This document shows positions 14,277 through 21,662 of a DNA stretch of 23,384 bases, one piece after another (position 1 is the stretch's first letter; each line of letters begins with the position of its first letter). The notes under the pieces are model-generated. The model was not told the origin of the DNA, did no database searches, and was given only the letters and a program-made list of their open reading frames with translations. The DNA is from UKL13-2 sp043793345 (GTDB lineage Bacteria > Pseudomonadota > Gammaproteobacteria > Burkholderiales > Usitatibacteraceae), in NCBI GenBank assembly GCA_043793345.1, contig JAYVXF010000057.1, positions 1 to 23,384 of the forward strand, in the 5' to 3' direction. The position numbers and the translations under genes are program-made.

Positions 14277-16703
14277 TTATTCCACGGGTGGCGCAGCGAC
14301 CGGGATGGTCAATGCGAAAGTTGTCCCGTGTTCACCGACAAACGCGTCGCCCTCGCGCTGCGCCGGCTTGCTGCTTACCTTGATCGAGCCGTGATGTCGC
14401 TCGACAACTGTTTTGACGAATACCAGGCCTAGGCCAATGCCGTCTTCCTCCGGCTGCCCCTCGTTTTTCAGGCGCGTGAAACGCGTGAACAATTTGGACA
14501 TATCGGCCTCCGCAATACCGTAGCCTTGATCGGTCACGTTGAGCATCCATGCGCTGCCATCGCGCTTGAGGCCAAGCGTCACTTTCGTCTGTGGCGGGCT
14601 GTACTTGATGGCGTTCGAGAGCAGGTTGATCAGCGCGCGAGCCAGCAAGTCACGATCACCCATTACCCAGGCATCGTGCTCCTCACCGTCGACGGTGATG
14701 GATATTTTTTTACTCGACGCCAGCGACCACGCTTCCTCGGCGGCGTCGCGCATCACTTCGTGCAACTCCAGCAGCGCGAAATCCTGGGGACGTGCGCGCT
14801 CAGCTTTTGCCAGTCGCAGAAAATCATCGGCAAGATTTAACGTACGCCGCGAATACTTGCCGATGCGTTCCACCAGCTTCTCGACCGGCATCGACCCCGG
14901 CTCTTCGCGCTGCATTTCCAGCAGCGTGAGGATGGAAGCCTGCGGCGAGCGCATGTCGTGCGAAAGAAAGCGCAAGGCCTCGTCGCGGCGACGTTCCGAC
15001 TCGCGCAGCGGCGACACATCCACCAGCGTCACGATCGAGCCGGTGCGCATCCCGCGCGCCGAAAATGATGGCGCGATATGCACCAGAAATTCGCGGCCCG
15101 CGGGCCCTGCCGCCTCGAGCGAAATGGCTTTGGTTTGATCGTAAGCGTCAGACCAGATTTCCGGCCAGCTGCGGCTGTCGCCGTGACGCAGCAGTGCCAG
15201 CATGGCGAATAAATCACTGCCGTCCAGTGTGCGTGGCGATTGCGGCGCGCCGCTATTCAAACCCATTTCGGCAAACAGCCGATCCGCACTGGTATTGGCA
15301 AACAACACGCGCCCCGCCGAATCAGTCACCAACACCACTTCAGGGACGCTCTCAAGGCTGTCAGCCACAAAGCGATTCAGGTTGCGCATGCGCTGCGTGG
15401 CGTTTTGAAAAGTGGCGATGCGGTTTTCGATCACGTCGGGCGCGAACATCCGTTTGGCGATTTGCGGTGCGATCAACTGCGCCGCTTCCTGCGGCACCAC
15501 GACAGGCTCACGCGCGAGCCGCAGCAGCTCGTCATCAAAGAATCGCTGCGTTGCCTCAAGCTTGCGCCAACTCCAGAGCGGGTACGCGAGCAGTAACGCG
15601 CACACCGGCACCACCGGCGACAGCCACCAATGCGCATATTGAAAAACCAGCGCGGAACAAAGCAGCGCGAGCCCTGCGGCCAATGCGGTAAGCAACAGCG
15701 AACGGCGGGGGCTGAGCCGCAGGTAAGTGAGCATTACGCCGAACAACAAGGTGATGGTAACTGCGGCGGTCTGCCAAACGTTCGCACGCCGGATATCAAT
15801 GCCTTCCTGCAAGCCCTGCAAAATATTGGCGTGGATTTCGATTCCCGGCATATTGCTCGCCTCACCCGAAACAGGCGTGGGAAATTCATCACGCAATCCC
15901 GCCGCAGTGGTGCCAACCAGCACCAATTTATTTTTAAACGTATCCGCCGGATATTGCCCGACGAGAACATCCGCGTAGGATATTCTTTTGAAATGACCCG
16001 GAGGCCCCGCGTACGGGACAAGATATAAATTATCCCGAACCCAGTACTGCCCTGCCTGCGCCTGCTGGAGATTTTTTGTGCCCGGCAAGGCGCGCGTCGG
16101 CGGCCAGTTCAAAGGGTCTGCGATCAACAAAACTGCCAACGCGAGACTCGGATGGCGCGCAGCGCCACCGCCGGCACGCAGAAAAGTGCTGCGAACGATA
16201 CCGTCGCGATCCGGCTCCGCGTCGATCTGCGCGAGCCGGGCGGCGGCGCTCGCGAATATTGGTACCGGCTGTATTTCGCCGGTAATTTCGCCGTCATCGA
16301 CATTTTTTGTCACCGGCAATATCACGCGACCGTTGTTGAGGATCGCCTCGCCAAGGACGCGATCTGCGTTCGGATCGCGCGTGTCCGGCTCGGTCAATAC
16401 GATGTCGAAAGCGACGGCCTTTGCGCCTTCAGCGCTGAGCTTGTCAATCAGGGTCGCATGCACCGCGCGCGACCACGGGAAGCGGCCGATCCGGCGCAGG
16501 CTTTCCTCGTCGATTCCGATGATGACGATGTCGTCGCGTGGCGGGCGTTTTATCAGCTCGATTGCGCGATCATAAAGCGTTTGGTCGAGGCGAAAAAACC
16601 AATCCCATTTCAACGCAGCCGCACTGCCTGCGACCAACAACGCGCTGATCACCACCCATTCGCGTATTGCCGGGTGACGCCACAGTGCGGTAACGCCCAG
16701 CAA
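14277..16703 (-). CDS. CHASE2-PAS sensor histidine kinase
   Basis: An 808-residue membrane kinase. The order is: helix about 15-33; periplasmic CHASE2 about 40-300 (IVIIGIDEESL, GRFPWSR, AVAFDIVLTEPD, LVLVGTTAAG, MPGIEIHANIL); three helices (about 309-327, 335-354, 360-378); a PAS-like domain about 440-565 (VVLVTDSAGRVLFANTSADRLF); the dimerisation/phosphoacceptor helix with H582 (RFLSHDMRSP); and an ATP-binding domain with the N-box (LINLLSNAIKYS, N697), G1 (D725-Q-G-Y-G) and G2 (GIGLGL, 755-760). All catalytic boxes are intact. The start is TTG 16703 with AAAGG six bases upstream. The upstream LysM-FecR gene ends nine bases before this start, in the same frame. With the two response regulators further upstream it forms a likely four-gene signalling operon. 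Confidence 0.92.
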   Translation of the reverse strand: MLGVTALWRHPAIREWVVISALLVAGSAAALKWDWFFRLDQTLYDRAIELIKRPPRDDIVIIGIDEESLRRIGRFPWSRAVHATLIDKLSAEGAKAVAFDIVLTEPDTRDPNADRVLGEAILNNGRVILPVTKNVDDGEITGEIQPVPIFASAAARLAQIDAEPDRDGIVRSTFLRAGGGAARHPSLALAVLLIADPLNWPPTRALPGTKNLQQAQAGQYWVRDNLYLVPYAGPPGHFKRISYADVLVGQYPADTFKNKLVLVGTTAAGLRDEFPTPVSGEASNMPGIEIHANILQGLQEGIDIRRANVWQTAAVTITLLFGVMLTYLRLSPRRSLLLTALAAGLALLCSALVFQYAHWWLSPVVPVCALLLAYPLWSWRKLEATQRFFDDELLRLAREPVVVPQEAAQLIAPQIAKRMFAPDVIENRIATFQNATQRMRNLNRFVADSLESVPEVVLVTDSAGRVLFANTSADRLFAEMGLNSGAPQSPRTLDGSDLFAMLALLRHGDSRSWPEIWSDAYDQTKAISLEAAGPAGREFLVHIAPSFSARGMRTGSIVTLVDVSPLRESERRRDEALRFLSHDMRSPQASILTLLEMQREEPGSMPVEKLVERIGKYSRRTLNLADDFLRLAKAERARPQDFALLELHEVMRDAAEEAWSLASSKKISITVDGEEHDAWVMGDRDLLARALINLLSNAIKYSPPQTKVTLGLKRDGSAWMLNVTDQGYGIAEADMSKLFTRFTRLKNEGQPEEDGIGLGLVFVKTVVERHHGSIKVSSKPAQREGDAFVGEHGTTFALTIPVAAPPVE

Positions 16704-16712
16704 GGCGTGCCT

Positions 16713-18395
16713 TTACCGGGGGATGGGGACAGGTGCAGCGGCAGGAGTTAACGGCTGCGACAGCCACCAGCTGCGGCCCAGCGGGTATATTTCCAGCAGA
16801 CGCGGCACACTCCAGGTGCCGGGCGGCTGCTCATTCGGCTTTTCAGTGCCGACGACGGTGCGGACGCGGATGTAGTACGCATTGACGGGAAGCTCGCCCA
16901 GTTCAAACCTGTTGCCCGCGATTATCCGGTCTGAGGCAATGTTGATAAATCGTTCGTCACGCGCGATCTGCACTTGATGTGTGGCTGCCGCCGAGCCCAC
17001 GATCTCGATTGATCTGCTGCTGCCGCCGCCACCGCTCATGTTGAGATCCGGCGCCTCGGTGACCACGACGAAGCCCGCCGTCTGGCTCCAGGGGCCGGTG
17101 TTGCCCTTGGCATTCACACTCGCGGCGCGCCAGAAATACGCTGCCGGTTTCAGCAATGACGCGGGGGAAAACGTCAAACCCGACAGCGCTTTCTCGTCGA
17201 CGACGGGATTGACGAATGACGCGTCGGCGGCGATTTGAACGCGGTATGCCACCGCTTCGGTCGATGCCAGCCATACCAGTCTGACCCGCCCGCTTGATGA
17301 TCGCGCATTGTCACGTGGCGCGGTGAGTGCAGGCGGTAGTGGCCGCGCCTTGATGGTAAAGGCATGCGTGGCGTCTTTACCCTCCAGCGCGTTTACGTCC
17401 ACCCCGCGCACGCGCAGAAACAGCGCGCCGTCCGGCAAATTGACGAACCCCACATCGGGCGTCAATGACGATGCATTGGCAATCAGATTGGTGAACGCGG
17501 CATCGACCGCGATTTGCGCACGGTATGACACGGCAGCAAGCACGGCCGGAAAGGTGAATTTTGCATCGGGTGTTTCAATTTGTTTAGGCAGTGACGTGAC
17601 ATCAGGTGCTGGCAGCAGCGCGATCGGCGGCGAAGGCGCTTTGCCTGCCTCGACGAATGTGCCGAAACCGGTGCGCAGTGGCAGACCCTTTGCGGCCGAT
17701 GTGGCATCGGTCGCGGCCGACTTCGGCGAGGCCGACGTCACCACCACCAGCCCCTCCACCACCTCGCTCTGCCCGCGCAAGCCGGTGTCGTCCGCGCCAA
17801 CGCGAAATATGGTGCCACGCACGCCCATGTTGGAGGTCGGCGTGCGGATTTCGTAGCGGCCGCCGGGATTTTTTTGTTTGATCACGTTGGTCTCGACACG
17901 ACCGCCATCGAGCCGCACCACCGTGTCGGTCACGCCACCGCTGTTGACAAACTGACGCGCCGTTTCCACCCGCACGCTTGATTTCGGCTGCACCGTGAGT
18001 GTGGAGCCGTCGGCGAGTTTGATGGTGACGAATCCGCCGTCGCCGGTGGTGAGCTTGTCCCCTTCTTTCACTTTGCTGCCGCGCTCAACCGCCCCCGCGC
18101 TGGACTCAACCGCGCCCTGCGTGGCGATGATCTCGACAGCAGCAGTTTCGAGCCGCATGGCCGACACGGGAATTTTTATTTGCGAACCGAGCGCGAGCCG
18201 GCGCGGATCGGCGATGGTGTTGAATTTTGTGAAAAGTTGCCAGTCATCCGGATTGACCAGATAACGCTTCGCCAGCTTGATCAGCGTGTCACCGGCTTGC
18301 GCAGTGTGTGTGAACAGGCGCGGCTCTTCGGCGCGCAACGACAACGTCATCGATGCAAAAAAAATCGCCGCAGCGATCAACTTGAAATTTTTCAA
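16713..18395 (-). CDS. Exported LysM-FecR protein with fibronectin-like repeats
   Basis: A 560-residue periplasmic or surface protein. The signal peptide is about residues 1-22. A LysM domain at about 28-76 (HTAQAGDTLIKLAKRYLVNPDDWQ split by the usual loop, ending GSQIKIP) should bind peptidoglycan. A FecR domain at about 105-225 carries the signature IRTPTSNMGVRGTIFRV. The rest (about 275-540) contains three similar units built around Y-R-x-Q-I-A-x-D-x-x-F-x-N (near 291, 382 and 473), i.e. fibronectin type III-like repeats. It has no transmembrane anchor, unlike a classic FecR anti-sigma regulator. The start is TTG 18395, with AGGG upstream; the first ATG would remove most of the signal peptide. 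The kinase gene follows nine bases after the stop, suggesting that the two act together at the envelope. Confidence 0.88.
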   Translation of the reverse strand: MKNFKLIAAAIFFASMTLSLRAEEPRLFTHTAQAGDTLIKLAKRYLVNPDDWQLFTKFNTIADPRRLALGSQIKIPVSAMRLETAAVEIIATQGAVESSAGAVERGSKVKEGDKLTTGDGGFVTIKLADGSTLTVQPKSSVRVETARQFVNSGGVTDTVVRLDGGRVETNVIKQKNPGGRYEIRTPTSNMGVRGTIFRVGADDTGLRGQSEVVEGLVVVTSASPKSAATDATSAAKGLPLRTGFGTFVEAGKAPSPPIALLPAPDVTSLPKQIETPDAKFTFPAVLAAVSYRAQIAVDAAFTNLIANASSLTPDVGFVNLPDGALFLRVRGVDVNALEGKDATHAFTIKARPLPPALTAPRDNARSSSGRVRLVWLASTEAVAYRVQIAADASFVNPVVDEKALSGLTFSPASLLKPAAYFWRAASVNAKGNTGPWSQTAGFVVVTEAPDLNMSGGGGSSRSIEIVGSAAATHQVQIARDERFINIASDRIIAGNRFELGELPVNAYYIRVRTVVGTEKPNEQPPGTWSVPRLLEIYPLGRSWWLSQPLTPAAAPVPIPR

Positions 18396-18425
18396 TTGGT
18401 CTTTCCCTGTATTGTCACAACGAAA

Positions 18426-18460
18426 AACCGCTGGTCGATTTTCCGGAAACGCTGGTCAAT
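18426..18460 (-). promoter_or_regulatory. Candidate response-regulator operator (phased direct repeat)
   Basis: In the 88-base gap upstream of the LysM-FecR gene, a 14-base unit occurs twice: AACCGCTGGTCGAT at 18426-18439 and AAACGCTGGTCAAT at 18447-18460 (+ strand reading). Twelve of 14 bases match. The start-to-start distance is 21 bases, two helical turns. A perfect 10-bp palindrome, TTTCCGGAAA (18440-18449), overlaps the space between them. Tandem direct repeats on one DNA face are typical of OmpR-family regulator sites, and two such regulators are encoded next door. Function is inferred. Confidence 0.45.
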
Positions 18461-18483
18461 AATTTGCCAATGCAATGCCATTT

Positions 18484-19191
18484 TTACGCTGCGGGCTCGC
18501 CGGGCACGCTGGTTTTTTCAAGCCGGTAGCCGAAGTTATATACCGGCGTCAGGCGCACGCCGCGCGCGGGACCCAAGTCGAGCTTCTTGCGCAGGCGACT
18601 GACGTGTGTATCGACAGTTCGTGATTGCACATCCGATGTTTGCCCCCAAACACTTTCCGAAATGTGCCCGCGCGAGATGAGCCTGCCGATATTGCGAAAC
18701 AGGAAAACAGTCAATTCGTATTCCTTGTCGGTCAATTCAATCGGCGTTTTATCGAGTGTCACTACCCGCTCAACCAGATTGATTGTGTAAGGCTCCACTT
18801 CCATCAGTTCCGCGTCTGAATTTTTCGGCCGATTGCGTCGCAGCAGCGCCTCCACCCGCGCCAGCAATTCGAGACGACGTACCGGCTTAACCATGTAGTC
18901 ATCCGCCCCTGCGGTCAGCGCGCTGACAATGTCGGCCTCCGAATCACGGCTGGTCGCGAATAACACCGGTACCGTGGACTGCTGTTTTTCACGCAACCAT
19001 TTCACCACCTCTTCGCCGGAAAGATCCGGCACATGCCAATCGAGCAGGAACAGATCAAAACTTTCACGCGCCGCCTCGCGCACAATCGTCTTGCCTGACG
19101 TGAAATTGTGTACCGTGTGACCGGCTGCTTCCAGCCAGTGGTGCATCGTCGTGCCGACGGCGACATCATCTTCCAGCAGTGCGATTCGCAT
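18484..19191 (-). CDS. OmpR-family response regulator 1
   Basis: A 235-residue two-component output protein. The receiver domain (1-115) has the acidic pocket E7-D8-D9, phosphoacceptor D51 (LLDWHVPD), T80 and K102 (VKPVRR). The C-terminal winged-helix DNA-binding domain (about 130-228) includes ELTDKEYELTVFLF and SRTVDTHVSRLRKKLDL. The phosphoacceptor is followed by W rather than the more common hydrophobic-x-M-P pattern, a feature shared with its neighbour. ATG 19191 is preceded closely by GGGGAAG; a longer frame starts 30 bases upstream but would extend beyond the usual receiver start. It lies 76 bases downstream of a paralogous regulator and 88 bases upstream of the FecR gene. The likely partner kinase is the CHASE2 kinase in the same gene group. 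Confidence 0.93.
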   Translation of the reverse strand: MRIALLEDDVAVGTTMHHWLEAAGHTVHNFTSGKTIVREAARESFDLFLLDWHVPDLSGEEVVKWLREKQQSTVPVLFATSRDSEADIVSALTAGADDYMVKPVRRLELLARVEALLRRNRPKNSDAELMEVEPYTINLVERVVTLDKTPIELTDKEYELTVFLFRNIGRLISRGHISESVWGQTSDVQSRTVDTHVSRLRKKLDLGPARGVRLTPVYNFGYRLEKTSVPGEPAA

Positions 19192-19210
19192 GACTTCCCC
19201 AAGTCGTTTA

Positions 19211-19249
19211 GGTAGCGGCAATTGTAGACGGTTTAACGCCGCCGCTACC
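19211..19249 (-). repeat. Inverted repeat between the two response regulator genes
   Basis: GGTAGCGGC (19211-19219) and GCCGCTACC (19241-19249) form a perfect 9-bp stem with a 21-base loop, within the 76-base gap. No T-run follows on the minus strand, so it may be an attenuating or processing structure rather than a terminator. Confidence 0.5.
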
Positions 19250-19267
19250 GGGCTACGCTGCCGGGCT

Positions 19268-19969
19268 TTAGTGGAAGCCGTTGGCTGTTATCGGCTCGAG
19301 GCGGTAACCGGCATTGTAGAGGGGTTGCAGGCGATAGCCGTTCTCTGGCGAGAGATCGAGCTTTTTACGGATGCGCGAGATGTGGGTGTCGATGGTTCTC
19401 GACAACTCCGAAATCGGGCGGCCCCAGACCGAGCTTGCGATGAGTTCGCGCGAGAGTAATTTTCCGGCATTCTTGAACAGAAAAATCGCCAACTCAAACT
19501 CTTTTGCGGTCAAGTCGATCACCGTTTTCTCGCGATACACCTGACGACCGCTGGGCACGAATCGAAATACACCGAACACTTCTTCGCCAATACCGATGGG
19601 ACCGCGACTCAGCCGCCTCGTCACGGCGCCGATCCGGGCGAGCAGCTCGTAGCGACGAATCGGCTTGACCAGGTAATCGTCGGCACCGGCGTCGAGCGCG
19701 CGCACCACGTCGTGCTCCGTGTCGCGGATGGTGGTGAAAAGTATCGGCGCAACAATGTGGGGCTGTGCTTTCAACAATTTAAGCACCTCCAGGCCGGTAA
19801 TATCGGGCAACACCCAATCGAGCAAAAAAACATCGAAAGTATGCAGCGATGGATGGCTTAAAAGTTCGACGCCGGACGCGCAAACGGTGACGAGATGATC
19901 CGCGTCTTCCAGCCATTTCTTTGTTATCGCGCTGATTTCTGCGTCATCTTCCAGAATGGCAATCTGCAT
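19268..19969 (-). CDS. OmpR-family response regulator 2 (tandem paralogue)
   Basis: A 233-residue two-component output protein closely resembling the next gene. The receiver has E7-D8-D9, phosphoacceptor D51 (LLDWVLPD), T80 and K102 (VKPIRRYELLAR). The winged-helix domain includes DLTAKEFELAIFLF and SRTIDTHISRIRKKLDLS. Alignment by eye with its neighbour shows about half of the receiver residues identical and the same spacing of all active-site residues, so the pair arose by tandem duplication. ATG 19969 has AAGGGGAG five bases upstream, an excellent ribosome-binding site. It is the first gene of the minus-strand signalling group. An AATAAT hexamer at 19991-19996 could be a -10 element, with no good -35, as in activator-dependent promoters. 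Confidence 0.93.
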   Translation of the reverse strand: MQIAILEDDAEISAITKKWLEDADHLVTVCASGVELLSHPSLHTFDVFLLDWVLPDITGLEVLKLLKAQPHIVAPILFTTIRDTEHDVVRALDAGADDYLVKPIRRYELLARIGAVTRRLSRGPIGIGEEVFGVFRFVPSGRQVYREKTVIDLTAKEFELAIFLFKNAGKLLSRELIASSVWGRPISELSRTIDTHISRIRKKLDLSPENGYRLQPLYNAGYRLEPITANGFH

Positions 19970-20106
19970 TGCGGCTCCCCTTCGACGTTCATTATTCCAG
20001 GCTTTTCACAGGCGCACCGATCACAGACCCACAAGCGATCATGCACTGCGAAATAACGACAATGCCAAGACTAGCCGTTATTGTTGCCCAATGGGAAACG
20101 TAATTG

Positions 20107-20123
20107 CACATTTTACAAATGTG
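20107..20123. promoter_or_regulatory. Palindrome upstream of the response regulator genes
   Basis: CACATTT-TAC-AAATGTG is a perfect 7-bp inverted repeat in the 195-base gap upstream of regulator 2 and downstream of the VWA gene. No T-run follows on the minus strand, so it is not a good terminator. It may be an operator. The arms are in the reverse order of a CRP site. Confidence 0.35.
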
Positions 20124-20164
20124 ACACAAGAAGCCAGTTCCTGCTGCTGACGCGCATGTGCTCA

Positions 20165-21340
20165 CTACCGCAGCGCTTTCATGCCTTCCTCAAGACCTTT
20201 CCCGGTCATCGGAAACATGCGGTCTTCCATCAATTCGCGCACAATCTTGATCGACTGCGTCCACGGCCAGTGCGCTTCCGGCGAGGGATTGATCCAGATT
20301 GCGCGTCGATATAAATCGGTGAGCCGCTTCAGCCAGACGATGCCGGTCTCATCATTCCAGTGCTCGACGCTGCCACCCGGCTGGAGGATTTCATAAGGGC
20401 TCATGGTGGCGTCGCCGACGATGATCAATTTATAGTCGTGGCCGTATTTATGCAGCACGTCGAAAGTTGAAAATTTTTCGCTGTGCCGCAAACGGTTATT
20501 GCGCCAGACAGACTCATAAATAAAATTATGGAAATAAAAATATTCGAGATGTTTGAATTCGCTCTTGCATGCCGAGAATAATTCTTCGCAGCGATGCACG
20601 TAATCATCCATCGAGCCGCCGATATCCAGAAACAGCAGCACCTTCACTTTGTTGTGCCGCTCCGGCACCAGCTTTAAGTCGAGATAGCCGGCGTTGTGGG
20701 CGGTGGAACGAATGGTGCCGTCCATGTCCAATTCTTCTTCAGCGCCTTCGCGGGCGAATTTGCGCAAGCGCCGCAGTGCCAGTTGAATATTGCGGATACC
20801 CAATTCAACGTTGTCGTCGTAGTCACGGAATTCGCGCTTGTCCCAGACTTTCACCGCACTGCGGTTGCGCGAGCCGTCCTGGCCGATGCGAATGCCTTCG
20901 GGGTTGTAGCCATACGCGCCGAATGGCGACGTGCCGGCGGTGCCGATCCATTTTGAGCCGCCCTGATGGCGTCCCTTTTGTTCTTCGAGACGTTGCTTTA
21001 ACGTCTCCATCAATTTGTCCCAGCCGCCGAGCGCCTTGATTTCCGCTTTTTCTTCGTCCGTCAATAATCGCTCGGCAAGTTTTTTTAGCCACTCTTCCGG
21101 GATGTCGGCGGGGAGCACCGCATCGAGCGCTTCGACACCTTTGAAGTAAGCCGCGAAGGCGCGATCAAAGCGGTCAAAATTGGCTTCGTCCTTCACCAGA
21201 CAAATGCGCGACAGATGATAAAAATCATCGACGCTGCCGTGGATCACGCCCTTTTGCATCGCCTCGCACAGCACCAGGTATTCTTTCACCGATACCGGCA
21301 GGCCGCTTTGTTTCAGGGAGAGGAAAAAATCAATCAGCAT
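20165..21340 (-). CDS. VWA domain protein, CoxE-like (MoxR partner)
   Basis: A 391-residue cytoplasmic protein of the CoxE-like von Willebrand factor A group. The MIDAS metal site is present in the CoxE form D239-I-G-G-S243 (instead of D-x-S-x-S), with T312 and D310 in VGDATMSPYEIL. The N-terminal about 200 residues are helical and start with MLIDFFLSLKQSGLPVSVKEYL, typical for these proteins. A glycine-rich linker (about 125-160) precedes the VWA domain. Members of this family work with MoxR-type AAA+ ATPases in metal-centre insertion or protein-complex activation. Here the MoxR gene lies just upstream on the same strand, though separated by a 322-base gap filled by a repeat element. ATG 21340 has no clear ribosome-binding site. 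The client complex is not encoded in the window. Confidence 0.9.
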   Translation of the reverse strand: MLIDFFLSLKQSGLPVSVKEYLVLCEAMQKGVIHGSVDDFYHLSRICLVKDEANFDRFDRAFAAYFKGVEALDAVLPADIPEEWLKKLAERLLTDEEKAEIKALGGWDKLMETLKQRLEEQKGRHQGGSKWIGTAGTSPFGAYGYNPEGIRIGQDGSRNRSAVKVWDKREFRDYDDNVELGIRNIQLALRRLRKFAREGAEEELDMDGTIRSTAHNAGYLDLKLVPERHNKVKVLLFLDIGGSMDDYVHRCEELFSACKSEFKHLEYFYFHNFIYESVWRNNRLRHSEKFSTFDVLHKYGHDYKLIIVGDATMSPYEILQPGGSVEHWNDETGIVWLKRLTDLYRRAIWINPSPEAHWPWTQSIKIVRELMEDRMFPMTGKGLEEGMKALR

Positions 21341-21662
21341 GGGAGCGTAGAACGCCTATTGGCGCGGCTCTTGGAACATTTATGCCATGAAACCAGCGCC
21401 AGTGCTAGGGGTTTGTTGAAATTTGATGCGATAACCGGAGAAGCGCGATCATCGCACAGGCACTCCTTCCCCTGGCTACAGGGGAAGGTGGGGATGGGGT
21501 CGATACACATGTCAAGCGTGGCGCTGTATCGCTGACGCCCCCATCCCGACCTTCCCCCGCGATTGCGGGGGAAGGAGTAGATACACGCAGATCGCGCGGC
21601 TTCGAAAAATGCCCCGCGCGTGGAATGCATATCGAATTTCAACAAGCCCCTAGACCTCAATA
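21341..21662. other. Gap between moxR-type and VWA genes, filled by a repeat element
   Basis: Of these 322 bases, 249 belong to the inverted-repeat element at 21405-21653, leaving only 64 bases before the VWA start and nine after the MoxR stop. No gene is present. Any promoter for the VWA gene would have to lie in the element or in the 64-base remainder. Confidence 0.7.
21405..21653. mobile_element. 249-bp MITE-like element with 19-bp terminal inverted repeats
   Basis: The ends, 21405-21423 (CTAGGGGTTTGTTGAAATT) and 21635-21653, are inverted copies with one mismatch in 19. Since CTAG is itself palindromic, a 4-bp CTAG target duplication flanking slightly shorter repeats is also possible. Inside are two inverted hairpin units: 21465-21488 (CCTTCCCCT-6-AGGGGAAGG) and 21550-21575 (CCTTCCCCCGC-4-GCGGGGGAAGG). 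Each is followed on its own strand by a GGGATGGGG-like stretch. No ORF or transposase is present. Confidence 0.75.

Noticed and set aside
20095..20135. CRP/cAMP receptor site upstream of response regulator 2, suggested by the nearby cyclase
   Set aside because: The half-sites are in the wrong order (CACATTT then AAATGTG) and the spacer is 3 rather than 6 bases, so it does not fit TGTGA-N6-TCACA.
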